A DNA stretch of 64,000 nucleotides, taken from the NCBI GenBank assembly GCA_900208305.1, contig OAPG01000009.1:558001-622000 (forward strand), read 5' to 3'. The DNA is from Melanopsichium pennsylvanicum (taxonomy: Eukaryota; Basidiomycota; Ustilaginomycetes; Ustilaginales). Numbering within the stretch: the first letter of the stretch is position 1; the number at the start of each line of letters is the position of its first letter. The position numbers were made by a program, and so were the translations under genes. Under the pieces are notes generated by a model that ran no database searches, was not told where the DNA came from, and was given only the letters and a program-made list of their open reading frames with translations. This document shows, piece by piece, positions 40,198-51,952 of the stretch.

Positions 40198-41958
40198 TCA
40201 CCGCTGAACCTTGCTCGCCAGCTCTTCGAATTTGGTCGTCGAAATTTGCAATCCGCCGCTGCCATCCATTTCGGGCACAATTGGGTCCTCGTGGGTGCCG
40301 CCCAGCATTCGGCTGGTAGGATCATCCTCATCTGATTCCAGCAAAGGAAGCCGGATCGAACCCCCATTTCGCGCCGATCTGCTCTCGTAGAATGCGATGC
40401 ACATCAGCGGCAGCGCAAACAGCACCGATTGCACAGAATGATTGAGTTTGGCGTAGGCGTCATGCGACAAAACCCACTCCAACGGCGCGATGATGAAAGC
40501 TTCGAGCAGATTGAAAGGCGGAAGGTAGACAAACTGGTCTGGCGCCCTGACCATAGCTACCACCTTTTGACAGAAGAATGCTGCGTACACCTCGTCGGCC
40601 GAGTCGACCACATCGCTGTAAGCCGTGCCAAAAAAGGCGATGAGGATGTTGAGCAGAATCACGGCAGTGACGAAGCAGTAGGCATAGTAAAGGATGTGCC
40701 CGTATGGGTAGCCAAATGCGTCTTCGCTTGTCAGATCGAAATCTGCGCCGCCCAACAGAGATTGCGTGAGTACATCCACAATCTTGATCACCACGTTGTC
40801 CACTCGAGACTCGTCGGCAGCGTCGAGTGCCAGGAAAGCATGGCCGAATCCGATCATGACCAAGGCCAGCAGCGTGAAGAAGATGGCACTCTCCTTGAAC
40901 ATGCGCAGAATGATGACAGTCAGAGTACCGAAGTAGACAAACCCGTCAAATACCTTCAGAAGCTGCACCCAGATTAGCGGGGCCACGCACGCCAGGAACT
41001 GGAAAGCTCGCAGTTCGTACGACTCTGATCTCTTGCCATGAGCTATGAAGCTGGCTACGCGGAAGCAGAACGACACCAACAGAAGGCCGTCGGTGAGGAG
41101 ATCCAGTACTGTCCAGAACTCCACAGCTCCTAAGCCTTTCATCTTGAACCAGCGCGAGGCGTCCTCGACGAGATAGCCGGCTGCCATCACCCACAAGATG
41201 CCCTCGAACAGGTCGAATTCCTTTAGCGTTCTCGTTTGAACGGTGAAAATGGCCAGGAAGAAGATCCACAGGAAAATGTTGGTGATGTACGAGTACTTCG
41301 GGACACCCAAGCGCGAAGGGTGGAAGTGCAAGATGAATGCGCCGTCGTCCTTCCTGTCGTAAGGCACAAAGTAGGTATAGCCGTGCGGCGAGTATTTTTG
41401 CACCAGCGTGCCGTCCCAGATGGCCTGCGTAACCCTCCTGGCTTCGATTGAAGCGAGCACTGGCACGCAGTTCTGGTCGATAGCAGCCTCCAGTGCCGAA
41501 GTCGGCAGTGTCACATCGCCGTCACTCTGGAAGCGTCTGAATTTCTTGGTCAAGCACAAATGGGAGCTGTGCGCGTTCGTGAGGTCCTTCTCGATGTTGC
41601 TTCGCTCAATATGGGCAACAAGGCGCTGGACGAGGACTTCGCATGCGACCATCCTCTTCCGGTTGAGTCCGTGGTCCAAGGGCTGCTTTTCGGCATCACG
41701 TTCGAAGGCCTTGCGAGCTTCAAGCAACGCATACGGCACGGCGTCGCCAAAATCGCCTCCTAGTTCATGGAACGCCGAGATGACCTCAAGATCGATGATG
41801 CCTTCGGCGCCGGTGATTCTCTTATCGTCGAAATCGCGGTCGATCAGGCGAGCGACAAGCGATCTGACTCTGCGAATCAGTGCCGAAATGATGGCCGGAT
41901 GTACATCAAGCTCGGCATCGAGCTGGCGCAGTGACTCGTGTACATCGATCGAGCTCAT
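40198..41958 (-). CDS. YVC1: YVC1-type vacuolar TRP calcium channel
   Basis: 586 residues from ATG at 41958 (MSSIDVHES); the frame is open upstream but has no ATG. A cytosolic N-terminal helical domain (about 1-220) precedes six or so membrane helices (about 225-500). The pore region follows GFGHAFLALD and contains LLGGADFDL. The last helix carries VILLNILIAFFGTAYSDV, the TRP-type inner helix. The tail is acidic (ESDEDDP). Yvc1 releases Ca2+ from the vacuole on osmotic or mechanical stress and is activated by Ca2+ and PI(3,5)P2; this is known for yeast and inferred here. A short 5' exon cannot be excluded. Confidence 0.9.
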   Translation of the reverse strand: MSSIDVHESLRQLDAELDVHPAIISALIRRVRSLVARLIDRDFDDKRITGAEGIIDLEVISAFHELGGDFGDAVPYALLEARKAFERDAEKQPLDHGLNRKRMVACEVLVQRLVAHIERSNIEKDLTNAHSSHLCLTKKFRRFQSDGDVTLPTSALEAAIDQNCVPVLASIEARRVTQAIWDGTLVQKYSPHGYTYFVPYDRKDDGAFILHFHPSRLGVPKYSYITNIFLWIFFLAIFTVQTRTLKEFDLFEGILWVMAAGYLVEDASRWFKMKGLGAVEFWTVLDLLTDGLLLVSFCFRVASFIAHGKRSESYELRAFQFLACVAPLIWVQLLKVFDGFVYFGTLTVIILRMFKESAIFFTLLALVMIGFGHAFLALDAADESRVDNVVIKIVDVLTQSLLGGADFDLTSEDAFGYPYGHILYYAYCFVTAVILLNILIAFFGTAYSDVVDSADEVYAAFFCQKVVAMVRAPDQFVYLPPFNLLEAFIIAPLEWVLSHDAYAKLNHSVQSVLFALPLMCIAFYESRSARNGGSIRLPLLESDEDDPTSRMLGGTHEDPIVPEMDGSGGLQISTTKFEELASKVQR

Positions 41959-43613
41959 GCTGAAGAGAGATGCAATATGTTTGTCAATGGCGTTGACGAA
42001 TCTGGATTGTGAAGACGGACGGGTTCGTGGAGGTCGATGGCAAAAAGTCGGCTCATTTTTTCTCCTCTCGCCAAGAAAAAGGCTGGATCGCACAGACCTT
42101 GACGCATCCGCATCGAAATTCCTCCGCGCCTGTGCCTCTAAATGCAATTCCCAACACTCCCTTACTGTGTTTGATCTGGGTACTGTTGACTCAGATTATA
42201 GCTTCTAGTCAGCAAAATGCTCCAGCATGCTGGTGTAGCATACTGGAGGGTTCAAAGCGGGGATCTCTGAGACATCACAACCACACGCAGCACAAAGCAC
42301 AGCACAAAGCACAGCACAGAAACACACAGCACACACTCAAGAAAGACCTCACAGAACCATCACATAACTCAGTAGCTTACACAAGATTAAGAAAATCAAG
42401 CCATGAAGTAGTTGCCCTGCCAAAAAAAATGAGAATAAGACTGCATCTGTGATTCTGCACCAAGCAGTGATGCCATAAGGCATGATCTGATGCAAATGAC
42501 CCTGTCTTGGCATGCAGGCCTTGCAAAGCTTTGCCCGCATTGCAGACTGGACCTGGTTGAGCACATTGAAGGTGTGTATAGAGGTGCAGAATGTTAGAAC
42601 CTAAGTGTTAGGGACCAGTGTGCCAGACTTGAGTGACATCTCAAGATCCAATGAAACTGACGCTTCTGTTGTGTTTTGACTTGAGTTTTGATAGAAGGCA
42701 TGTGTTACAGGCGTAGGCCAGGGTATGCAATGAGTGTGGGTTTGGTGCACTCTCACAATCAGCGCACGCAAAAGGGATGGGCATTGTGCAAGCTGGGAGT
42801 TGGAATTTTTCTAAGTCCCAGCATACGCAAAAAACCAGCTGCTCATGTATGTTGAGCAAATGTAGCCCTCTTTGGCTACATTTGTACTCAGCACCTGGAC
42901 AATGGCAAGGAGGCTGCAAAACAATGGAGCAACACCATTGCGGCCACAGGAAGGGTAATTGACGCCGTTGAGCATGGTGCTCATTGCCATCAGACTAGAG
43001 TGCAAGCTCCATTGGAGCCATACAAGGGGACAATGGCGCTCAGGCCTTGCCCACACAAAGTGCTAGGGCCTTGTCTACACACAGCGCTAGGGCCTTGTCT
43101 ACAGGAAAGGGCACTGCCACATTGGCCATAGGAGTATACATGGCAGGGTAGCTTAGGGGCAGCTTGCTGGAGAGCTGATGGATATATGTACCTTGTTGCT
43201 GGCCAATGAGAAGGAGCAGAAGCTCATCCATTCTTCACTATATTTTCTCATTTCTTCAGTACTTTACATTACAGTTGTTAGTCAGTCAGTAGTGTGGCAA
43301 TAGCAGAGCTTGCCACCATCTCAGGTAATGCAGCCTCTTTCAGATGTCATACAACCTCCACAATGCACATGCATTCTTGGTGCATGTGTAGGTTGGCTCT
43401 ACAATGCCTCCTAGTTGTTTGGAAGCTGTCACTGGTGAGGATAAGGTTCCAGTGGAGGTTCTGTTTTGCAGCAGATGTTCTGCTTACAGTGTTGGTGCTG
43501 TAGCACCAGTAGAGGTGCTGACAAATTGTCAATTATGTTGTTCCCCTTCAGTTGAGGAGGACACAAGCCAGAAGTGATTGCAATGCTATATGGTGACTGT
43601 GAATAGTAAAAGC
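41959..43613. other. decayed repeat DNA, no gene
   Basis: YVC1 promoter on the left, then AT-rich, CpG-poor DNA with fragments of family Y LTR. One fragment starts TGTTAGGGACCAGTGTGCC near 42607, and another lies near 43190-43290 with AGCTCATCCATTC. A GCACAAAGCACA tandem lies near 42290-42320. Confidence 0.55.
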
Positions 43614-43755
43614 TATCAGGGACCAGTGTGCCAAACCTGGGTACTGTTTTGAGAAACAATGAAACTGGCTGAGGTGCTGTAGTGTCAGTAGTGGTGCTGA
43701 CCATTGTTGGTGATGTTGAACTCCTTCAGGCAAGGAGGACATAGGCACTGGGTTG

Positions 43756-45124
43756 TGTTACAGGGACTCAGAATGAGTCTGGATGAAACCCTTGGTTTTA
43801 TTGGGTTTTGTGTTGAGTCCCGGTAAAAGGTGGGTTTCCAGCCAATTTTGGTTGAACACTTGCCAGAAGCCGTGAACAGGTACCAGGGGACATAGACAGC
43901 CGCTACAAGAGTTGGAAGGATCTCCGGCAGGAATGGAGGGCCCAGATAACAGGCTCAGTAGGATTTGGGGTCAAGCAATAAGCAGCTACTGGCTCTGGCA
44001 GCCAGCACTGATAAGGAAGGGGGCCAAACTGTTAAGGCCGTAGGGTCTAGATACCGCGGGGCGGCTACAGCCAGGACAGGGTCTACGGGTACAGAGAGGT
44101 CGTAGGCGTAGGCAACACAGGCGGTCGGGGGTCAGAGCACACTACTGCGTTGCTATCGAGCTAACTAAGTAATACATGCGACGAGGTCCGGAGGCAACCT
44201 CATGTCAGGCGGGGGCGGGGTGGTAAGGTACAAGAGCTATTGGCCACCTCCCACCGCGGCGTTACAATGTTAGGTTGCCAACGGTTGTATTCTGCGTACG
44301 GAGGGGCCAGCCGCGGTTGGGCGGTAGGAGGATTGTGTTAGGCCAACCGCTCCGCTGCGAGGGATCCGGAGGGGGTCGGTTGGGGCCCGATCACAACGAT
44401 CGCTCAATCGGGAGGAGGGCTGAGCGCCCCCTCTTTGGACTCCGGTTGGTAGGCACTAACACAAACCCAATGTACACAGACACAAGGCAGCTAGGGAGGC
44501 TAACTGCCAATAAGGGGGTCCCTGATAAGAGGGATCCTGATAAGAACTTCAAGCAGGGCTTGATAGATATAAGAGGGCATTCATTTCAATTGTGGAGGAG
44601 CGGAGCTCATCCACTCTATTATTCATTACCTTAGTTATATGTTATAAGTTTCTCAGTATCTACTTTTTGTTGCTGCTGCAATCACCAGGTATTGCAGCAT
44701 TACAGTGTTTGTGTCTTCCTCATTGGAGAAACCAAACACAATCGACAACTGTCAGCACCTCTACTGACACTACAGCACCTCCACTGTAGGCGGAACCTCA
44801 ACCGTGGCAACAGAACCCACACTGTAGCCTTATCAGACAACAACAACGGCGCCCAAGTTTGCAGGAGACGTTGTGGACATTGACCGGCGCTTGCATTAAG
44901 GACACTTGTGTGTAGCGCAGGTCACACAATCATCTAGACAAGCTGCACTACTGCTGAACGTAGTGTTCACAGGGGGTGGTCAACTTGGAACGGTTCCAGC
45001 AGGTCTCAGAGTGAAACTGGATAGAGAATGCATTTCCAGCAGGTTTCATTTTGAAACACAATAAACCCCCAGATTTCACCGGATATCAAACAGAATCCCA
45101 AGTTAGGCACATTGGCCCCTGACA
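43756..45124 (-). repeat. solo LTR, family Y, interrupted
   Basis: TGTTACAGGG...CCCCTGACA with TSD GGTTG on both sides (43751-43755, 45125-45129). It is split by a family A solo LTR at 44030-44461. It shows one unit of the GTTTCAAAATGAAAC palindromic repeat near 45040. Confidence 0.9.
44030..44461 (-). repeat. solo LTR, family A
   Basis: A 432-bp reverse copy of the Gypsy1 LTR, TGTTAAGGCC...GCACTAACA, with TSD CAAAC (44025-44029, 44462-44466). Confidence 0.94.
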
Positions 45125-45604
45125 GGTTGCTGCAATACCATATGATTGCAGCAGTTGACAATATACTAGATATGGAGATATTGGGAATGGCTTGTAAGGT
45201 AAAGACTAAGAGTATACATAGTAGAGTGGATGAGCCCTGCTCCTCTCCAACTGACACAACAATGCCCTTATATACTATGGCTGTCTTGCTCCTTATCTTC
45301 CTCCTAATTCCTCTTACTGCACTGTACTTGAATTGGGGCCCTGTCCTTATCAGTACTGACTCCCAGTGGCAGTGACTGGCAGTGTCTGAGCCTCTTGCAC
45401 CCTACACTATCTGACTAGGCCTTCCATACCAGCTGGAAGCCTAGCAAACCTTGCCAAGTCACTCAATAGTCCCTGTTCCTGATCAATGGCATCTTGGTGG
45501 ATTCCAACCAAGTTTGGCTAGAATTCCCTATCTTATTGGAAGTCAAACCAAAACCTGCTAAAACTAAGAGCTCTATCCAACTTGGTTCTTTGCATCCTGT
45601 AACA

Positions 45605-47388
45605 GTGTCCTTATCTTGGTGCACCTGTGCAGCCAAGATATGGATCTTGTGCTTCTCAGCAGTGATCACCAGGGTTGGCACCTGAGTAGCAGACAATCTA
45701 AACCCAAGCCAGCAACTAAGCATGGTTGTACTGTGCCAGCTGGCAGTCTGTTCTACTTTGCCAAAGTTATGAGATCTAATTAAACCATAGTATCATCCAA
45801 TCCTTTCTGCACAAGTGTCACAAACCTGCCATTGGGTCCTTGGAACCTCACCTTGTGCAGCCAACTGGTCTAAAAACCTGTCATCTGATTTGATTACTTG
45901 CATTTGGACAGCTTGATCTAACAGTTAATCCCCATTAAGTGCCTTGTTTTTCAAAGTTGAGCTCATCCATCTTTCACATAAAAGGACAAATTTTGATGTG
46001 ATCCCCACTGCTCACCCTTTCTTGCAGCCAAGCTTTTGCCAATTACACCAGTGGGCAAGCAAGTCATGTTGGAATGTGGCAAGAAGAACAAAATATAGTA
46101 TTTTGCTTCCCTGCAGACTAACACTGAGACTTTGTTTGTGCATGATTGCAAGCATATGTACACTGTTACGTGTGCAAAATTGATCACTGGATGTGTAAAA
46201 AGTTTCATGGAAGTTTAATCTCAAGCAATCTGAGTCTCATCCTAGTTTTAAATTACCACCCCAGATTATTTGAGTTTTGCGATGACCTTCACCCATGCTC
46301 AACACACACCTGTTATTATTCTGTCACCAAAAGCTGCTTGATCACTGCAATTCTGTTACAGTTACTTTTCCAATTACAGCAAAAGTGGTGTCACCAACAG
46401 ATACTGAGCCGGATCTGTATCTCCAACAGATTTTATTAAATTGAGCGTATGATTGGTTTGAGCTGTTTTTTCGCACAAAAATCCCCGGACAAAAAGCACG
46501 AAAGGTACAAAATTCGTACGCTAATTTAGGCTACGCACAGAGCTCGCTAAGGTTTGTTTATAATATTTTCTATAGATCCTCATACAGAGTGTATGCTCCG
46601 GCCAATGATTGCCATCACTTGATGTACACTTAAAAAGGCTTTGGGCCTCAAAAGCAGGAGAGGCGATTTTGGGCACCACTAAGAAGCCACCCGAAGCAGC
46701 CACTTTGCGATTAATTCTTGACCAGTTCATAGATAGAGAGCGAGTGAGTTTGCTCGTTTTCCAATGATGAGCTAGCCTCTTCACTAAGCGAGCAATTTTG
46801 TCGAGACCTTCTCGTCATCACCATAGCACACTGCACGTTGTAACATAAGCACCAGCTAGTATTCGACCTCTTTCCCATGCTTTGCTATCGAAGGGGTCTG
46901 GCCTGCGATATTGATTAATCGTGTTGCGTGAATGAAGACGTGTAAATTATTTCTTTTGCAAAGACCCTGATGCATGTCTAGGCGTCGTCCTTCATTCCTC
47001 CTTTTAAATTGAAGGTGCCTGCTCAGGTCCAACTTTGGGTACTGAAATGTAAGCCGCCAATCGAAGGTGGCTGCTTAGGATTATTAACCAGGGATTTTTT
47101 TTAGCAAGTGCGGATCATGTCCGCAAGGAGGCTTATCCCTGATCTGTATTAATCTCGCGGTTTAGCCGACTATTTTAGGCTTCCGGCCAATCCTTGAGAT
47201 TTGTTCTGCCGAACAAGGTTGCCCCGGCGGCAACCCTGAGACACTGGTTAGGCAGACACTCTTCTTGTGCACAAGGGCAAAGACTCCCTGAAAGCTGCTT
47301 ATGAGGAAGTGTAATTTTTCTGACACGTCTCTGCCGAGCTCACCTAAGCCAGGCATATCAAATAGAAGATCGGACATGATAAGAACAG
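45605..47388. other. gene-poor AT-rich region
   Basis: Decayed minus-strand coding-like DNA lies near 45605-45900, possibly a pol or gag relic. From 46440 on the sequence is unique-looking, with short repeats of the type GAAGCCACC. A minus-strand frame 47404-47162 might be the 3' part of the next gene but cannot be joined convincingly. Confidence 0.4.
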
Positions 47389-47727
47389 TTATCTGAGAAG
47401 CCACCTCAGAATGGGCGACCTGACTATGGACGGGTTGCTACTCAAGCTCAATCTTTCTTCGTTGTCATATTTCTGACGACTGTATTCTCGATTTGTCTGC
47501 GAGACATATATCGATCTTTTATGGAAATAGAATGCAATTGTACGGTCAAGCTTAGTCACGCTCTGAAAAGAATGAAAAGGCGTACTGGCTATTAAACCCG
47601 GAGCCACTGATGCAGCCCTCACCTCTTCCCAATTTCTCTCATGGCTCGCCGCTTTTTGCTTGACGGCATGAATCGGGAGTAGACATGAGAGAAAAATAAA
47701 AAGTATCAGAGAAGAACAAAGAAGCAT
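47389..47727 (-). CDS. small secreted protein candidate, one intron
   Basis: ATG at 47727. Exon 1 (47727-47623) encodes 35 residues with a strong signal peptide: a long hydrophobic core MLLCSSLILFIFLSCLLP, then IHAVKQ. A 60-nt intron (GTGAGG...TTTTCAG, 47622-47563) joins in phase 0 to exon 2 (47562-47389), giving 92 residues. The mature part is basic and Tyr/Ser-rich, without cysteine pairs. No family is recognised. Its isolation in repeat-rich DNA is typical of plant-pathogen effectors, which is inference. The end is uncertain: a frame just past the stop (to 47162) could belong to it through an unseen intron or a frame error. Confidence 0.42.
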   Translation of the reverse strand: MLLCSSLILFIFLSCLLPIHAVKQKAASHERNWEEVRAASVAPGLIASTPFHSFQSVTKLDRTIAFYFHKRSIYVSQTNREYSRQKYDNEERLSLSSNPSIVRSPILRWLLR

Positions 47728-47967
47728 GCAGGAAGCCACCCGGTGGGTTTTCCACAAGGGTGCCTTGATGCGCCCTAATTTCGCCTCAGCCAAAATGTTG
47801 ACAGAATTGAATTTAAGGAAAAAGCCCATGGCTCCAGGGCCTGCTGCTGTCTGCATCAAATTAAAATCAAAATTTTGAGTTTTCCGCGACAAGCGTGATT
47901 TTGCATACCCTATCTCGAGCCACCTGAGAAGCCACCCGTTTGATTTGCCAAATTTTTGTTGCAACAA

Positions 47968-49952
47968 AATTTAAGGTCGTCCGGCGAATAATGCGTCTTT
48001 TTGCATCTTTATCACCAATGTGGCTGCCAAATGCATCTTCAAGGCAATGTGTGCAGAACGCAGGTAACAAGAGCACATCATCTCACCTTTCCATGGAAAC
48101 CTGATCACATGCAATCAAGAATCATGAATCACATCCTCGGGATGTATAGGATCACTTTTAAATTTGATATTGGCATGGTGTCAATGCGGTGACCTTGCTT
48201 TAGAGATAAGCAATATCAATGCACAGGCTTGACACAATGTGGCCAGGATTGGATGGTGGCAACACTTGTGTGGAACACAAAGATATGCTTGACTGCTCAT
48301 CAGATCAGCATGTCAATGGGGTGTTATCCTTGATCTCTGGAGGATGACTTCTCATTGTTTAGAGTTATCATCACAAGCATTGGCCAGAACCCCACCATCA
48401 GCAACTCTGATATCAACCTTGAGTGTCATGCAACAACAACAAGGAGATCAAAGTTAACTCCAATGCTTAATTGCATTCATAATCTATATGTATGTGCATA
48501 AAATGCTATCCATTGATTCCACCATATCTACCAGAATGCAACTGAGAGGGTGCACACAAGCTGCAACAACAAGATGGTGAATGACAAGTAGGTGTGACTG
48601 ATGCTGAGCTGGCAACAGACATAGCTTGTATGTGTCAAGGAGTGCTTGGTTTCTCAGGAATCACAGAGATGGTGTGATTCCTGGCCATCCATATTGACTG
48701 TGATGATGTTGGTTCACTGAGAGCATCACTGTTATAAAGCAGAATGGCCTCCATGCCTGACATTTGGCTCTCAAAGTTGCCAAAATGACCTTGCAAAAAT
48801 GACCTGACAGGCAGTCCTCAAGGCTGGCAACATGCCCTGGCATATCTTTGGTATCTGAAGTCATGGTATTGACAAAGCAAGTACCAATTTCAACCATTTT
48901 GTGCTGTATCCTGAGTGAATCTGATCTGTATTGCTCATCTGATTGTTGCTGCACCTCTGTCTCAAAGCATGAGTGCCAGGGTGTTGTGTACAGTTTTGCT
49001 TCTCACATATTTGTGCAAAGGGGGCAAATTCATGCCTTCAAATGAAGAATTGCTTTCTTTGTCAACATGCGTAGATGATGGATGTGCCTTCTGAGAAGCT
49101 GAATTGCTGCTGCAGCAAGAAGCTTGTGAAGACATTGAGTTTGGTGCTGGACCATACACTGCCAGCTCAGAAAGGCAATTGCAATGTCAATTTGCTGCCT
49201 GTTTGCCAAGGGCAGCTGTTGCTGCCACAGTATCAGCTTTCAGAACCTTGTCCATGGTTCTGTCAAGGTCTGACATCTCCTCTGCTATATCTGAGGCCAT
49301 AGCCAGACAATGATCTTGCCACTTCCACTTGCTGGTGGTGCTCTTCCACTTCTCTTTGATCTTTGAAACAGACAAGTCCTCTGGTTTTGCAATGCAAAGA
49401 CTGTATTGACCTCCTTATGCACATGCCTCCATGCTGCGCTCTTGTCTGTGTTGGTGTGGTACTTGTATGGACTATTGTTTGTGAGTGCCAGGGCCAATAC
49501 CATCTTGTTGGCCTTGCTCCAATGGCTTGTGCTCCAGGAAGGCACATGCTGCACAGACTGAATTGATGGCAGGTGACAAACAAATGTGATTGCAAAGCTT
49601 GAGATGCATGCCAAGAATCTTGCAAAGCAAATGGAGATGTAGCAGAAGTTGGAGAAGCTGTGACAATGCCACCTGATTGCCAAGATGCCATACTCATGGC
49701 TGTAGAATGCTGTTGAGGAGTCTGCTGACTCCTACAGCTGACTCGTATCAACAACACCAGGCATAGAGTCAATGATTGTGCTGGAAATGGCCTGACATGA
49801 TTTCTGGAGGCTTTATGGGAGCCAAAGAAGCCCAGGATCAGGTAGAGAGGGTGAATTGTTGCTGTTCTGAGAGGTCATGGCCTGCTGGACAAAGTCCAAG
49901 AGCATGCAGAAGCAAAATGTGGTAATTGCACCCCAAGCAAACAATGAGCTTA
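47968..49952. other. CpG-free decayed DNA
   Basis: No gene recognised. I find no CpG from about 48189 to 49068, and almost none from there to about 49436. This indicates long exposure to cytosine deamination of old repeat DNA. Confidence 0.6.
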
Positions 49953-50902
49953 TTATAACAAGGCTAGTTTTATTGGACTTCAACTTGACTTCCAACAAGA
50001 TGGGGAGTGTCAGCGGTCGCGTGCCAGAGATCTGACTTCCCATGAGAAATCTCAACTTGCCGGATTTCAGTGAGTTCCGGCGGCTAAGCTTGGCCTCAAC
50101 GGATATCGAAGAGAATCCCGTGAGTGGCGATCTCTCAACGGATATTGGCTGACCGCTGGTGACACTCCGTACAGAGGTAACGCGGCAAGCTTGGACGGGG
50201 TACTCGGTCGACGCGAGTGTCACGACGTCGACGGGATACTGCTGGTGGCTGGGTTAGACCTCAGCCGTTGTTGCCGGTGGGGATATGAGGGACTGGTTGT
50301 GGTGCCAGGCCCGCGGTTGAGGTTCTGCCTGTAGTTGAAGTGCTACAGCGTCGATTGGGGTGTCAACGACGTCTATATGTTGTTCTCCGTTCACCGACGG
50401 GGACACAGACTATATGGATCGCAATAAATGGTATTGCGATGTGCGACGTGTGAAGAGTATGATAAGTACGACGTACTGATAACTATGTGTGACTGAGATA
50501 TAAGATAGAGTGGATGAGCTTCCGCTCATCCAATAGCAGGGAACAGTGTATTTATATATATGTATTGTGCGCAAGGTCCATCGGTACTGTACAACCTGCG
50601 TGCGTCGAGCTTGGACCCCCGCACAATAAGACTGCCCCTAGTCCTTTGGCAGGGTGCTTCCGAGCACGCCCGCGTGCTCTCTCTCCGTTGCCCCCTTGGC
50701 GTCAATCAGCCCACGTGTTGTTCCAGCGTGGCGTTGGTCGCCGCCGTCGCAGATACTCCCCTTGCCATCGATACCTTCGATATCCGGCAAGTCACTGCCA
50801 CTCGCCGGATTTCCGTGAGATCCGTCGAGACCTGCTCTCTCACCAGATCTTGTCCGATTCAACTTCTCGGTTCTGCGCTAACCTTAATTCCCATGAGCCC
50901 AC

Positions 50903-51912
50903 TGTCACGGGAGTGGGTCCCAAGGAAGAGGTCTGCGCAGACCAGAGATGTTGAATCAGCTGAGATCTGGTGGGAGAGCATGTCTCGACGGATCTCAGGG
51001 AGATCTGGTGGATATTGGTGGGCTCATGGGATTTAAGGTTAGCGCAGAACCGAGAAGTTGAATCGGACAAGATCTGGTGAGAGAGCAGGTCTCGACGGAT
51101 CTCACGGAAATCCGGCGAGTGGCAGTGACTTGCCGGATATCGAAGGTATCGATGGCAAGGGGAGTATCTGCGACGGCGGCGACCAACGCCACGCTGGAAC
51201 AACACGTGGGCTGATTGACGCCAAGGGGGCAACGGAGAGAGAGCACGCGGGCGTGCTCGGAAGCACCCTGCCAAAGGACTAGGGGCAGTCTTATTGTGCG
51301 GGGGTCCAAGCTCGACGCACGCAGGTTGTACAGTACCGATGGACCTTGCGCACAATACATATATATAAATACACTGTTCCCTGCTATTGGATGAGCGGAA
51401 GCTCATCCACTCTATCTTATATCTCAGTCACACATAGTTATCAGTACGTCGTACTTATCATACTCTTCACACGTCGCACATCGCAATACCATTTATTGCG
51501 ATCCATATAGTCTGTGTCCCCGTCGGTGAACGGAGAACAACATATAGACGTCGTTGACACCCCAATCGACGCTGTAGCACTTCAACTACAGGCAGAACCT
51601 CAACCGCGGGCCTGGCACCACAACCAGTCCCTCATATCCCCACCGGCAACAACGGCTGAGGTCTAACCCAGCCACCAGCAGTATCCCGTCGACGTCGTGA
51701 CACTCGCGTCGACCGAGTACCCCGTCCAAGCTTGCCGCGTTACCTCTGTACGGAGTGTCACCAGCGGTCAGCCAATATCCGTTGAGAGATCGCCACTCAC
51801 GGGATTCTCTTCGATATCCGTTGAGGCCAAGCTTAGCCGCCGGAACTCACTGAAATCCGGCAAGTTGAGATTTCTCATGGGAAGTCAGATCTCTGGCACG
51901 CGACCGCTGACA
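50903..51912 (+). repeat. Gypsy3 5' LTR (family X)
   Basis: 1010 bp, TGTCACGGGAG...CCGCTGACA. It has an internal direct repeat of about 62 bp (near 50950-51011 and 51057-51118) and several degenerate copies of a GAAATCCGGCGAG micro-repeat. With the reverse X copy at 50008-50902 it forms an inverted repeat with arms of about 0.9 kb. Confidence 0.94.
51360..51414 (+). promoter_or_regulatory. Gypsy3 LTR core promoter and RNA 5' end
   Basis: A TATA-like run (TATATAAAT, 51362-51370) lies 35-45 bp upstream of ATCCACTCTA (51405-51414), the likely transcript start because it pairs with the priming site after the LTR. A hairpin with perfect 8-bp arms (GGATGAGC / GCTCATCC, 51389-51408) and a GGAA loop overlaps the presumed start. 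Confidence 0.65.
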
Positions 51913-51913
51913 T

Positions 51914-51923
51914 TAGAGTGGAT
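51914..51923 (+). promoter_or_regulatory. Gypsy3 self-priming site
   Basis: TAGAGTGGAT, one nucleotide after the LTR, is the exact reverse complement of 51405-51414. No tRNA-type site is present. Gypsy1 has the same layout with a different 10-mer. Confidence 0.75.
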
Positions 51924-51952
51924 CGTACAAGCGACGCCCCAAGTTCACCAAG

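Larger units (their letters stand above)
43614..45604 (+). repeat. family Y LTR, forward, diverged and interrupted
   Basis: Starts TATCAGGGACCAGTGTGCC (the TG end mutated to TA) and ends near CATCCTGTAACA. It is split by a younger reverse Y LTR at 43756-45124. The flanks show no clear TSD. The DNA after it (45605-45900) has decayed coding-like sequence on the minus strand. Confidence 0.62.

Noticed and set aside
47162..47404. 80-codon minus-strand frame as a 3' exon of the secreted-protein candidate
   Set aside because: No splice pair joins it in frame; left as a possibility only.
50514..51406. Two near-identical 146- and 188-codon frames on opposite strands
   Set aside because: They are the same stretch of the X LTR read in the two arms of the inverted repeat; frames in LTRs at 1136-1577, 34087-34453, 58834-59352 and 62850-63368 are the same artefact.
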